Positions 25,534 to 36,217 of a DNA stretch of 64,000 nucleotides are shown here, in pieces. The notes under the pieces were generated by a model, which had not been told where the DNA came from, did not search any database, and saw only the letters and a program-made list of their open reading frames with translations. The DNA comes from Saccharum officinarum (Eukaryota; Streptophyta; Magnoliopsida; Poales; Poaceae). The position numbers and the translations under genes were made by a program. Within the stretch, counting starts at the first letter, position 1, and every line of letters starts with the position of its first letter. The DNA lies in NCBI GenBank assembly GCA_020631735.1, contig CM036188.1, positions 12,070,214 to 12,134,213 of the forward strand, read 5' to 3'.

Positions 25534-26251
25534 GCGCGGGGAGCCTCAGACATGTCACGAGTGGGCTCTGGTGGGCTCACGACGAGCTCACCGGTGAGCT
25601 TGCTAGCAATTTTTCATTTTTCTAAAATCATTTACCTAGACGAGCAAAAGTGCCCGCCTTAGTTAATACTTATTAACAGAGGTAGTTGTCTTAGTATGCC
25701 CGTCTCCGTAGTTCTCCATTAACTGAGGCCTTTGATTGGAGACGGTTGGGAAGCCCGCCTTGGTTCATCATTTTTGCCCGCCTCCATTAAGTTTCTTGTA
25801 GTAGTGGGAGTGCAGGTGCGGGCGTCCGAACATTCGGGTGCTAGCACTGCCGTTTTAGTTGAGGTTGAACCGGCATTAGTATCGGCAGGGGAGAGTCCCT
25901 GATTATGGATCTGCAGGCCATGTTCGGTTTGCTAGGTGGTACGAAGGGGTCCCCATGGATGGCGCCAATTGTGGGGGGTTCGCTCTGCCTTCTACCCTCG
26001 CTAAGGACTATCACGGAGGAGGCCAGGGAGTCCCATAGGTAAAGAGAGGAAACAAGGTTCAAGCTATGCAAGGCTGAATTGGGACAACAATTAATTCAGG
26101 AGTAAATGTCTATTAATTCATCATCTGTTACAGCAATGCCCCCTGAGTATTTATAGGCTATACACGTGGATAGGAGGAAATTATAGTTGCCCCGGGGAAC
26201 ATCTTACATTGTCGTAGGGACATTATGGTCATTTGACCCCTTGCCTTCAAC

Positions 26252-27144
26252 TAAAGATGGCAACGGGTAAAATCCACGTGGATACAGGCATCACAAACCC
26301 GCACCCGCGAGATTTTTTTTGTGCCCGCGCCCGCGCCCGCCACCCACCACGGGCATCACTTTGCGCCCGCACCCACTATTTGCAGGCATGTTGTGCCCGC
26401 GGGCATGCCCGCATACCCGCCAGCGTATGGGAAGACGACGGCGGCCTCTGTTCTGTCTGAGGAGGAGGAGATCTGGCCGGGGAGGAGCGCCGGTCGTGCG
26501 GACGGACCCGAGGAGGAGGAGCGCTGGCCGCGTGGACCCGGTGAGGAGGCGGCGCCACTGGGCGACCGGAGATCCGCCGGGGACGGAGATCCTCACGCCT
26601 TTGGCCGCGCTGCGTCTCCAGGTGACCGCGCTAGGACCGGAGATCCGCCTGGGACGGAGATCCGCGCATCTCCGGCGTCGGAGCAGGGAGGCCTGCATCT
26701 GGGGGCCGCAAGTTGCTGTCTGGGGGAGGCGTGCGCCGCGAGTGGAGGAGCCACGCTTGCCGGTGTGGGTTGGGGAGGCACGCTCGCCGGAGTGGGGTGG
26801 GGAGCCGCAAGTGGGGGTGGGGAGGCGCGACCGCGAGTCGCGTGGGCGAGGCCATGAGGGTGACGGTGGATGCTAGTGGCACTAGGTTGGGAGTTTGGGA
26901 TGAGTGGAGTGAAACCCTAGAATATGAGGTTATATACCTCTTCTCCAGTGGCCCCACATGTCATTGCGGGTTTGGCGGGTTTGCGGATACGGGCATGCTA
27001 TTTTCTTACCCGCTAGTCAATGCCCGTTAGGCACAACCCTGCACCCGCACCCATGCCCATAGGCACAACTTCGCGCCTGTATCCGCACCCGCCGGGTCTG
27101 GTGCCCGCGGGTACGCGGATTTTCTTTGCCCGTTGCCATTTTTA
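26252..27144. mobile_element. hAT-like element with captured GC-rich cassette
   Basis: 893 bp with inverted ends TAAAGATGGCAACGGG on the left and TAAAAATGGCAACGGG read inward from the right, and an 8-bp near-duplicate CCTTCAAC / CCCTCAAC (26244-26251, 27145-27152). Outer parts are dense in CCCGCACCCGC and GCGGGCATG words; the inner part (26420-26940) is GC-rich with a minus-strand TATA and ATG-led frame. No transposase. Confidence 0.75.
26929..26936 (-). promoter_or_regulatory. TATA box inside the hAT-like element
   Basis: The minus strand reads GAGGTATATAACCTC, then CTAGGGTTTCACTCC, then an ATG near 26857 opening a Pro/Arg-rich frame. Same layout as the cassettes at 19719 and 24847. Activity is inferred. 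Confidence 0.3.
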
Positions 27145-28472
27145 CCCTCAACCACTTTCCTAATGCCGTTGAGAGCTTGGCTTGAGGGGACCACGATTCT
27201 CCATCTTCCTTCAAATAAGCCATTTTAGTTTTTTTAGCTATATTACTTTTACTATATATCTAAATCGTGTAGACTAGTTTCATCTCGTATTTTTCCATCT
27301 CATGAAAAAGCTATATATATCTAGAAAAGTCAAAACGTTTTAGAACAGATGGAGTATAGGTTTCAAATAATCCAAGTGAAACAACTACCCATGTTAGGAA
27401 AGAAACCGACTAAGCCAAATGTTCAAGCAGATCACACATGTCCTGCACAAGTGCAGAACTCTGGACTATAATCAGGACATGTAAGCATGCAGGACAATCA
27501 TTGTGGAACGATCGCATCAAGTGCTACGCCTACGCGACAGCAGATATAATCTTCCTCAAAAGACAACACGAACCTACTTTTATGAAGTAATAACATACTC
27601 CTAGAGCGTACATGATCCGATACAACTTAGACTGTGTCCCAGAAATAGCAATGCTAAGCGAGAAACAAAATGGCGAATATGTACATGAAGAGAACGTGCG
27701 AGAGAGTTGCAGTGCCCCCTACACCAGGCGTGATAACTGTGCTGATGACATGATAAGATCCAGAATTCCCAGTATACACAAGACGACTTCGGTTATCCTC
27801 ATTCCCGGCCACATGCATTCTGAAGTGTTAAGAGTCTCAGTGCCTCCGTCAACAGTGTGGCTAGATCTCCTGCTCGAAGCTGAAACCTGCACAAACATGA
27901 ACGTATAGGCGTATTATTAAGCAGTTGGAACCGGGAATAACAAGGTTCGATTGCTCGACAAGTGACCTACAGCTTGCAACCTGATGCAACCAAGGCAAAG
28001 CTATACAATCGTAGTTGTAACCTGATGCAACCATGACAAAGCCATATAAACCTGAGCTGTTCGAACTTTGTGATGAAAAAACAAATGCAGTATATATACA
28101 ATTGCAAGGCTACAAGTTGCCAGTTAAACTTCAGGAGATGGCTCGATGGTATTTTGATGGTACAATGGAAAACAGTTTAGATCAGAACATGAAGACATCA
28201 TTAGTTGGAAATGGACAAATTCAGGGATTTTCTCTGTTAAGTCAACATAAGAGTGGTTAACTCAGACTTGACTCAGGTTTGTCCCACCAACATATCTGGG
28301 AACCCCAATTAGAAAGTCAAGTTTTTTGTGGCTTCTAGAGAATGGAGCAATCCTTACCAATGATAATCAGTGGCCAAGGATAAACCAAAAACAAGGAGGC
28401 GCCAATTAACAAAAGCTACCGCTGTGTTAACTATCAGAACTTCTCAGACCATGGCTATAGAAGTAGTCCTAT

Positions 28473-29058
28473 CACTACTAGAGAACAGACCTTTCGTCGA
28501 TATCCAAAATGGGTATTAGTCCCGGCGAAATTTATGTCCGGGACAAAAAAACGACTTTAGTCCCGGTTGGTACCCTGCCCAACGGCCGGACCACTTTTAG
28601 TCCCGGTTCGTAACACCAACTGAGACTAAAAGTCATCTTTTAGTCCCGGTTGGTATTACGAACTGGACTAAAGGTCCTCTAACTTTTAGTCCGGTTGGTA
28701 TTACCAACTGGGGGTGACCTTTTAGTCCCGGTTGGTGTTACGAACCGGGACTAAAGGTCTCCGACCCGGGACTAAAGGTCCCCCATGAGTCAAATCAAAA
28801 GGAAGAGCGCAAAGGACTTTGTCAGATGTTGTGTTCAGTTGAGTTGGTAAGGAATCTATGCGCGAGGTGAGAGGTCCTGAGTTTGATTCTCACGCACCAC
28901 AAGAGAGGCCTCTAGAATTTCATTTATTTTTTCACCCGAGAACGGGCTTTTAGTCCCGGTTATGCTGGGACCTTTAGTCCCGATTTCTTAATCCCGGCTC
29001 TGGAACCAGGACTAAAAATCCTTAGGACCCGGGACTAAAGGACCTGTCTGTAGTAGTG
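28473..29058. mobile_element. CACTA-type MITE with TTTAGTCCCGGTTGG palindromes
   Basis: 586 bp. Ends are CACTACTAGAGAACAGACC and, read inward from the right, CACTACTACAGACAGGTCC. A 3-bp TAT duplication flanks it (28470-28472, 29059-29061). Copy 1 has the uninterrupted site at about 18690. The interior is a series of inverted TTTAGTCCCGGTTGGT / ACCAACCGGGACTAAA blocks able to fold into long hairpins, plus a tRNA-like segment. Confidence 0.88.
28828..28899 (+). other. tRNA-like segment inside the CACTA MITE
   Basis: About 72 bases with tRNA layout: GTTGTGT at the start pairs (one mismatch, one GU) with ACGCACC near the end. There is an A-box-like GTTGAGTTGGTAAGG and a B-box/T-arm TGAGTTTGATTCTCA with a four-pair stem. 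The anticodon arm is unclear, so it is not a functional tRNA call. Confidence 0.4.
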
Positions 29059-29110
29059 TATAAAGCATTCATGAGAATTATAAACTATTAGAGCTAATGC
29101 TGTCCTACAG

Positions 29111-29141
29111 GAGGGGGGGAGGGTGGGTGGCAATGGCCCAG
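29111..29141. repeat. Left part of a 90-bp tandem repeat split by element A
   Basis: GGGAGGGTGGGTGGCAATGG followed by CCCAG. It continues at 49772-49832 beyond element A and is repeated whole at 49832-49920. Confidence 0.7.
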
Positions 29142-31122
29142 TGAAAGGTCTTGATGGCTAGAGGGGGGTGAATAGCCTATTAAAATTTTCTACAAAGATA
29201 AGCTAAACAAGTTTATCAATAAAACAAATAGCGAGATGCGAGTTTTGCTTAGCCTACGGGGTGTTTGCAAGCCACCTAATCAATTCACAATTCTAGTAAT
29301 TACACTCAACCATACAAGTCAAACCGAGAAGGAAACTATAACTAGCAAGCTATACAAAGAAGCTACTCTAGTAAAGCTAACTCGCTAGCAAAGATAACTA
29401 AGAAATTAATACATGAGAGAGTTAGGAGGGTATCACCGAGGGGCGAAGTATTGAGCCAACCAATCAATATGATCAAGAGATGAATACCACAATATACAAC
29501 CACCGGGATCGATCAAACACAATAAGAATGATGGCACGAAGATTTATCCCGAGGTTCACGTGCTTGCCGGCACGCTAGTCCCCGTTGTGTCCCTCTTCAC
29601 CACGTGGTTCGGTGGCTAATCGGTCACACACCGAGCCTCTCAAAAGGCACCACAAGAACCTACCAAATGGCAAAAGGTTGCAATGACACGAAGCAATTTA
29701 CTAATGTTGCCTTTGGCGCTTCGCCGAGGTAGGCACAAACCCCTCACAATCACCGGAGGTGGCTAAGAACAATCACCAACTCTTGCCAACGCCTCCAAGC
29801 TGCTCCAAGCCGTCTAGGTGGCGGCAACCACCAAGAGAAACAAGAATCCCGCAGTAAATCAACCACCAAGTGCCAACTAGATGCAATCTCACAATGCAAA
29901 TGCACTTGGATCACTCAATCTCACTTCGAATATGCAAAGAAGCAAGAGAGATGAGTGGGAGGGGAGTTGCTTAGCTCAAAGTGCTCACAAGTATGTTAAA
30001 TGTTCGAGAGAGGGAGCCTTGAGCCGGCCAACGAGTATTTATAGACGTACCCCTTCGAATATAGCCATTAGAAACTTAAATAGCCGAAATCGGGCTGACC
30101 GGACGCGCTGGTCCAACTGACCGGACGCGCCGGTCGCACAACGGCTAACTCATGAAGTACTGACCGGACGCGCTGGTCCAAAAGACCGGACGCGCTGGTC
30201 GCCCAACGGCTAACTGCGAAGCAACAACCGGACGCGCTGGTCCAACTGACCGGACGCGTCGGGAACGACCGGACGCGCTGGTCCCGTGAAGGACCGGACG
30301 CGCTGGTCGCCTGAGCAGCGCTCAACGAAACAACGACCGGACGCGCTGGTGAAAATGACCGGACGCGACAGTGCCAGCGTTCGGTTAGAGTCCAGTAAGC
30401 TCCCTGAACAACCGGACGCGTCCGATCATCAGTGACCGGACGCGCCTCGCGTCCGATCATCGAACTGAAAAACGCGCAGACACTGAACACTGACCGGACG
30501 CGTCCGGTCATGCAAGGACCGCGTCCGGTTAAGCGTCCGGTCACCTCTGTGACCTCCGTTCGCCTCCGTTTCTTTTCCGGACTTTCGACGTAGTGGAAAA
30601 AGATCGTTTCAACTTCTCGAAAACGCCTGAATCCCGCCTCGCAAGCTCGGCGGGAGGGAGAGAGGAACCCAAACCCTCTCTACCACTCAAACTCCACCGT
30701 CGTCGCAAACGTGCTAACATCACCAAGTGATCTTGTCATGTGTGAGTGTGTTAGCATTTTTACAATAATTTTCCGAGGCGTTATTAGTTGTATCCAAATG
30801 CATATGATCATGAAATGCACATCTAGAGGCACTTAGGAGTTCAATAGCCACGTCATTCCCCTCTTTATAGTATGGCTATCTATCCTATAATGTAACCACA
30901 CCCACTAGGTGTCTTGGTTACTAAAACACAACCCTTAAGCATATACCTTTGCCTTGATCACGTAGGGTCGCGTCCAAATCCAAGTATGGCCATCATGATC
31001 ACCATATCCATCTTGCCACCAACCTTGGAATGTACTAATCCTCATATGCTACATACAACTTAGACATAGGATTAGTACTTAGGCATTGTCACTAATTACC
31101 AACACCAAACATAGGACTTTCA
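29142..31122 (-). repeat. Element A left LTR (3' LTR in coding sense)
   Basis: 1981 bp from TGAAAGGTCTTGATGGCTAG to ACATAGGACTTTCA. On the minus strand it has a TATA-like CTATAAATACTC near 30040. Contains the CCGGACGCG array at 30090-30540. Compared with the right LTR segment 37627-38721 I count roughly 20 substitutions in 1.1 kb. Confidence 0.92.
30090..30540. repeat. CpG-rich CCGGACGCG array in LTR A
   Basis: About 13 copies of GACCGGACGCG, mostly followed by CTGGTC, some by TCCGGTC which makes a perfect palindrome (ACCGGACGCGTCCGGT type). Open frames across it are a by-product of the repeats. Confidence 0.88.
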
Positions 31123-31132
31123 ATCTCCCCCT
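31123..31132 (-). promoter_or_regulatory. Element A polypurine tract
   Basis: Minus strand AAGGGGGAGAT directly abuts the 3' LTR. It primes plus-strand DNA synthesis in retrotransposon replication. Confidence 0.85.
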
Positions 31133-32140
31133 TGTTGGTAATTGGTGACAAACCTTTCACAAAGATATTATGATAAAAATTTGATTGAACCCATGTCACA
31201 TTGTCCAAGTATATTACCATGTGTAAGAATTATGGACATGTGATCATGAATTCAAATTGATAGCAATGGCTCCCCCTACATGTATGCTATATGTTTGGAT
31301 TTTGGAAGCATACATGTTAGATAGGAAAGATTAGGAGCATTGTCTACCAATAGGTGCTAGGTGTTTTAGATTATAGACCTTTGAAGCGTGATACCATCGG
31401 AGTAGCGATAAACACCATCTTAGCACCTTGTGTAGTTAGATTCCACTTGTAAAAGCACAAACATAACTAGAAACCTCGTGAGATCAACATTTATAGGCAA
31501 GGTTCTAGTACCACTTTGAAAAACATGAAGCAACAAAAATCTAACTACTTCCTATTCATGCTAGTACCACAATGCATCATTCAAATTATACTAGCAAGTC
31601 ACCACACAAGCAATGTATCGGAGAAAACGAAATTCATAACTATGCATCATACATATGAAGTGCACATAGAAATGCAACATTCATGTTTAAGAGCTTGCTC
31701 CCCCTACTTGTGTGCTTCTTTTATCAATTCTCCCCCTTTAGGATTTAACTTTGTGAACAACATTTTCTCCCCCATAACATTTTTTGAGTTCTATCTTTGT
31801 GAACAACATTTTCTCCCCCTTTAGCACCAATTGACCACAAGGAGCAAACTTTAGATAGATTATCATGTTAAAATATGGGGTGAGGATCAAGTTTTCTAGA
31901 TTAAAACACTTAGGATCACAAGCTACTTAAACAAGTTATATGCTACCACTAGATCATACAAGTCATGGAAACAATAGTGACACCATATAAACTTCAAATT
32001 CATTTAATTTTCATGAATGATCCTAGAACATAAGAAATCATGACTAGATGCACTAAACATGTCCTTAGTATAGAATGTATGACATGTCAACCAATTGTAC
32101 CTTGGGGCTCGAAGGAGAGGCATGTCATATATGGGGTGCA
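31133..32140 (-). other. Element A untranslated region between pol and 3' LTR, with extra PPT-like motifs
   Basis: About 1 kb with no convincing open frame. Extra GGGGGAG-type purine tracts (minus strand) lie near 31268, 31693, 31728, 31766 and 31811; two of them are followed by AAAATGTTGTTCAC, showing local duplication. No envelope-like gene. Confidence 0.65.
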
Positions 32141-35100
32141 TCAACTCATGTTGGAGAAGTCAAGTATGTTCAACTCATTCTTTAGCTTGTGAAATCTCTT
32201 CTCATCAAGTGGCTTGGTGAATAGATCGGCTAATTGATCTTCGGTGCCAACACTCTCAATAGCAATGTCATCCTTTTGTTGATGATCTCTAATAAAGTGA
32301 TGGCGAACATCAATATGCTTTGTTCTTTGATGTTGAATCAGATTGTTAGTTAGCTTCACGGCACTTTCATTGTCACATAGCAATGGTACATTCTTAAAAT
32401 TGATTCCAAAATCTTTCAATGTTGCCTTCATCCATAAGATTTGTGCACAACAACTACCCGCGGCAATGTATTCGGCTTCATCGGTAGATAGTGCAATACT
32501 ATTTTGCTTCTTGGATGACCATGAGACAAGTGATCTTCCCAACAATTGACAAGTCCCGGAAGTGCTCTTTCTCTCCACTTTGTCACCGGCATAGTCGGAA
32601 TCCGAATATCCAACTAGCTCAAAACTTGCACCTTTGGGATACCACAATCCAACATCTTGTGTATGCTTTAAGTACCTCAATATTCTCTTTGTTGCCTTCA
32701 AATGACTTTCTCTTGATGAGGCTTGAAATCTTGCACACATACATACACTAAACATCACATCGGGCCTTGATGCCGTCACATAGAGTAGGCTACCAATCAT
32801 TGATCTATATAGCTTTTGATCCACCATGTTGCCACTCTTGTCACTATCCAAACTTCCACTAGTGCCCATTGGGGTTGTAATACTCTTTGCATCTTCCATG
32901 CCAAACTTCTTGAGCATATCTTTGATGTACTTGGTTTGGCTTACAAATGTTCCTTCCTTCATTTGTTTGATTTGAAGTCCAAGAAAGAAACTAAGTTCAC
33001 CAATCATTGACATTTCAAATTCCTTTGCCATCATTTTCCCAAATTCATCACAATAATCTTGATTGGTTGAACCGAATATGATATCATCAACATATATTTG
33101 CAACACAAACAAGTCTTTCCCAATCTTCTTGGTGAAAAGAGTTGTATCAACTTTGCCCATGACAAATCCTTTGGATAACAAGAAGTCCCTCAATCTTTCA
33201 TACCATGCTCTAGGTGCTTGCTTCAATCCATATAAAGCTTTTCTCAACTTGTATACATGATTGGGTTTCTTGTCATCTTCAAAACCGGGAGGTTGCTCCA
33301 CATACACCTCCTCTTGAATGTACCCATTGAGAAATGCACTCTTTACATCCATTTGATATAGCTTGATATTGTGAGCACAAGCATAGGCAAGTAAGATCCT
33401 AATTGCTTCCAATCTTGCAACCGGGGCATAAGTTTCACCAAAGTCAAGACCCTCTATTTGTGTGTAACCTTGAGCTACTAGTCTTGCTTTGTTCCTTACT
33501 ACTATCCCATCTTGATCTTGCTTGTTGCGAAAGACCCATCTTGTTCCAATGACATTGTGATCCTTAGGCCTTTCAACTAGTTCCCATACTTCATTTCTCT
33601 TGAAGTTGTTGAGCTCTTCATGCATTGCATTTACCCAATCCGGATCTCTCAATGCTTTATCAATGTCCTTGGGTTCTTCCATTGACACAAAAGATGAGTG
33701 AGCACAAAATGATGCCAATCTTGATCTAGTTTGAACTCCTCTTTGTATGTCACCAATGATGGAATCCAATGGATGGTCTCTTGCAATGTTAGTTGGTTGA
33801 AGCACTTGGACTTGATTGCTTGGATGTTGATGTTGATCATGAGTTGGAGATGATGAACTAGCCACTTGTTGATCTTGTTGCACTTGAGATGATGTACTAG
33901 CTTGATTTTGCATTAGAGAACCACTAGCTTGTGTAATTGGACTTTGGAGCACTTGATCTTTGTTGTCATCCACATCAATCACTTGCTTTGGCCTAATATC
34001 ACCAATGTCCATTTCTTTCATAGCATTGGTCAATTGAGTTCCTCTCACATCATCTAAGTTATCTTCTTCATCTTGAGAGCCATTTGTTTCATCAAATTCA
34101 ACATCATGCACTTCTTCAAGTTGTCCACTAGCTAGGTTCCATACTCTATAAGCTTTGCTAGTAGTTGAGTAACCAAGTAAGAATCCTTCATCACATTTCT
34201 TCTCAAACTTGCTCAATCTAGTGCCCTTCTTCAAGATATAGCATTTGCAACCAAATACCCGAAAGTATGCAATATTGGGCTTTCTTCCATTTAAGATCTC
34301 ATATGGTGTCTTCTCTAGAAACTTGTGGCAATAGAGGCGGTTGCTATAGAAGCAAGCCGTGTTGATTGCTTCGGCCCAAAATGAATGACTCACATTATAC
34401 TCATTCAACATTGATCTTGCCATATCAATTAAGGTTCTATTTTTCCTCTCAACTAAGCCATTTGATTGAGGTGTATACTTGGCCGAGAATTGATGCTTGA
34501 TTCCAAGCTCCTCACATAGCTCATCAACTCTTGTGTTTCTAAACTCACTTCCATTGTCACTTCTTACTTTCTTGATTGTGGTCTCAAACTCATTTTGCAC
34601 TCTCTTGATGAACTTCTTGAATATGTCAAATACATCACTCTTGTCCACAAGAAAGAATACCCATGTATATCTAGTGAAATCATCCACAATCACAAAACCA
34701 TACTTGTTGCCACCAATGCTTGTGTATGTAGTTGGCCAAAATAGATCCATGTGCAACAACTCAAATGCCTTGGAAGTACTCATAATGCTCTTCAATGGAT
34801 GAGTGTTGCCTACTTGCTTTCCGGCTTGACATGCACTACATAGCTTATCCTTCTCAAATGTGACATCCTTCAAGCCTCTAACTAAGTCATGCTTTACTAA
34901 CTTGTTCAATTGCTTCATGCCAACATGACCTAGTCTTCTATGCCACAACCAACCCATACTTGATTTGGTGAGCAAACATGTTGAAAGTTGAGTGTCACTA
35001 GCATTGAAATAAACCAAGTATAGATTCTCATATCTAAAACCTTTGAAGATCAAGTTAGAGCCATCAACACTAACTATCTCCACATCATCAACACCAAATA

Positions 35101-35341
35101 TGCACTTGAAACCGAGATCACACAATTGAGCAACCGAGAGAAGATTGAAGTTCAACTTTTCAACTAAGAGCACATTGGAAATGCTATGATCATTTGAGAT
35201 TGCAATCCTTCTAAGAGCCTTTACATCACCCTTGCTATTATCACCAAATGTGATACTATCAATGCCACTATCATTTGATTTGAGAGAGTTGAACATTCTT
35301 GAATCACCGGTCATATGTTGAGAGCACCCACTATCAAGCAC
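32141..35341 (-). CDS. Element A pol (protease end, integrase, RT, RNase H)
   Basis: A 1066-codon frame open to its end. Order: protease active site [12 protein letters not shown] at the very start; integrase zinc motif ([16 protein letters not shown] at about residues 135-172); catalytic core with [18 protein letters not shown] and [13 protein letters not shown]; a variable linker; reverse transcriptase with [11 protein letters not shown] and [12 protein letters not shown]; RNase H with [19 protein letters not shown] and CDNESA. The frame starts with GTG here because the native start lies upstream: the reading frame runs back to the gag stop at 35384, in the same frame but separated by a TAA and a TAG. 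Normal length for Copia pol. Confidence 0.92.
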   Translation of the reverse strand: MLDSGCSQHMTGDSRMFNSLKSNDSGIDSITFGDNSKGDVKALRRIAISNDHSISNVLLVEKLNFNLLSVAQLCDLGFKCIFGVDDVEIVSVDGSNLIFKGFRYENLYLVYFNASDTQLSTCLLTKSSMGWLWHRRLGHVGMKQLNKLVKHDLVRGLKDVTFEKDKLCSACQAGKQVGNTHPLKSIMSTSKAFELLHMDLFWPTTYTSIGGNKYGFVIVDDFTRYTWVFFLVDKSDVFDIFKKFIKRVQNEFETTIKKVRSDNGSEFRNTRVDELCEELGIKHQFSAKYTPQSNGLVERKNRTLIDMARSMLNEYNVSHSFWAEAINTACFYSNRLYCHKFLEKTPYEILNGRKPNIAYFRVFGCKCYILKKGTRLSKFEKKCDEGFLLGYSTTSKAYRVWNLASGQLEEVHDVEFDETNGSQDEEDNLDDVRGTQLTNAMKEMDIGDIRPKQVIDVDDNKDQVLQSPITQASGSLMQNQASTSSQVQQDQQVASSSSPTHDQHQHPSNQVQVLQPTNIARDHPLDSIIGDIQRGVQTRSRLASFCAHSSFVSMEEPKDIDKALRDPDWVNAMHEELNNFKRNEVWELVERPKDHNVIGTRWVFRNKQDQDGIVVRNKARLVAQGYTQIEGLDFGETYAPVARLEAIRILLAYACAHNIKLYQMDVKSAFLNGYIQEEVYVEQPPGFEDDKKPNHVYKLRKALYGLKQAPRAWYERLRDFLLSKGFVMGKVDTTLFTKKIGKDLFVLQIYVDDIIFGSTNQDYCDEFGKMMAKEFEMSMIGELSFFLGLQIKQMKEGTFVSQTKYIKDMLKKFGMEDAKSITTPMGTSGSLDSDKSGNMVDQKLYRSMIGSLLYVTASRPDVMFSVCMCARFQASSRESHLKATKRILRYLKHTQDVGLWYPKGASFELVGYSDSDYAGDKVERKSTSGTCQLLGRSLVSWSSKKQNSIALSTDEAEYIAAGSCCAQILWMKATLKDFGINFKNVPLLCDNESAVKLTNNLIQHQRTKHIDVRHHFIRDHQQKDDIAIESVGTEDQLADLFTKPLDEKRFHKLKNELNILDFSNMS

Positions 35342-35383
35342 CCAATGCCTTCCTCCGGCCTTGTAATTTACCTACAAAACAAT

Positions 35384-36217
35384 TTAATGTCTTTTAGGTA
35401 CCCATACTTGCTTGGGTCCTTGGAGGTTAGTCACTAAACTCTTTGGTACCCAAATGACCTTCTTCTTTGGGCCTATAATTGGTGTACCAACAAACCTAGC
35501 ATGCACACCTTTCTCACCCTTGGTAAGCACATAACAAGAATCAAAAGGAATATAAGGTACATTAGCATTTTTCTTGTTCTTGTTCATTTTATTGCAATTA
35601 ATCTCTAGATGTCCAACTTGCTTGCATCTATTGCAATAACGACCATTGCTCTTCACAAAGCGAGACTTTGGAGTAGCAAAGGCCGCCTTGCCCTTCTTGG
35701 GAGTATAGCCCAATCCCTCTTTGTTAAGAGAGAACCTTTGGCTACCCAAGCATTTTAGCAAGCGGGCATCCCCACCATAGGCGTTGCCTAATGCGCGGGT
35801 GAGATCATCCACCTCTCTCTTGAGAGTCTCAACCACAAGTGATGAATCACTAGTAGTAGAGGTAGAGTTAGTTGTGGTGGATGATGATGAGCTACATGAA
35901 GCATTAGTAGGACTAACAAATAAAGAATCATCAATAATATCACATGTTAGTCCAATATCACAAGTGACAATCACTTGCTCCTCCTTAGCTTCCTTCATGA
36001 ACTTCTCCAACTTAAGGTCCTTTTCCTTGATGAGCTCAAGTAGAGTGGAGTGGGCTTCCTTAAGCCTAGTGTGAGCAATTTCAAGATCCTCGTGGTCTTC
36101 CTTTAGACACTCACGAGAAGCCTCTAGCTCATCAAAGGATTTCCTAAGAGCTTTGAGCTCTTGTTCAATTCCTTTGCACTCCTTACTCTTTTTGAGAGCA
36201 ACAAGCTCCTCCATCAA
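35384..36217 (-). pseudogene. Element A gag, C-terminal part after frameshift
   Basis: 277 codons: a coiled-coil region rich in Glu, Lys and Leu (KSFDELEASRECLKEDHEDL), a Ser/Thr linker, the second zinc knuckle CNRCKQVGHLEINC and the tail GPKQVWVPKRH. It aligns end to end with the C-terminal half of element B gag, where the two parts are one frame. The ATG at its start is internal; the frame actually continues upstream to about 36300. Confidence 0.85.

Larger units (their letters stand above)
24507..25806. mobile_element. CACTA (EnSpm) non-autonomous element with internal cassette
   Basis: 1300 bp. Left end CACTACTACACAAATGATTT; right end, read inward, CACTACTACAAGAAACTTAA. A 3-bp duplication GGA flanks it (24504-24506, 25807-25809), the CACTA size. 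Subterminal regions carry repeated TTTACGGAGGCGG and CCGCCTCGGT words in both orientations, as expected of transposase-binding repeats. There is no transposase; the interior (24840-25600) is a GC-rich block with a TATA box and long open frames. Confidence 0.85.
25975..27240 (-). mobile_element. Gypsy-type LTR remnant with PBS-like site
   Basis: On the minus strand there is a TATA-like CCTATAAATACTC (near 26150), then about 170 bases ending in GAACCCCCCACA, followed directly by TTGGCGCCATCC, which has the look of a primer-binding site next to an LTR end. The far side of the LTR is interrupted by the hAT at 26252-27144 and appears to resume to about 27240. No internal coding region was found next to it, so it is a truncated or solo LTR. 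Superfamily is inferred from the PBS style only. Confidence 0.42.

Noticed and set aside
28033..28260. 75-codon frame with protein-like composition
   Set aside because: It lies in duplicated sequence; copy 1 (18374-18560) shares only its first part and diverges after small indels. No family resemblance.
31516..31824. 102-codon plus-strand frame as a candidate envelope-like gene of the Sirevirus
   Set aside because: It is on the strand opposite to gag-pol, and its sequence is the complement of the PPT-like region; no membrane-protein features in the coding sense.
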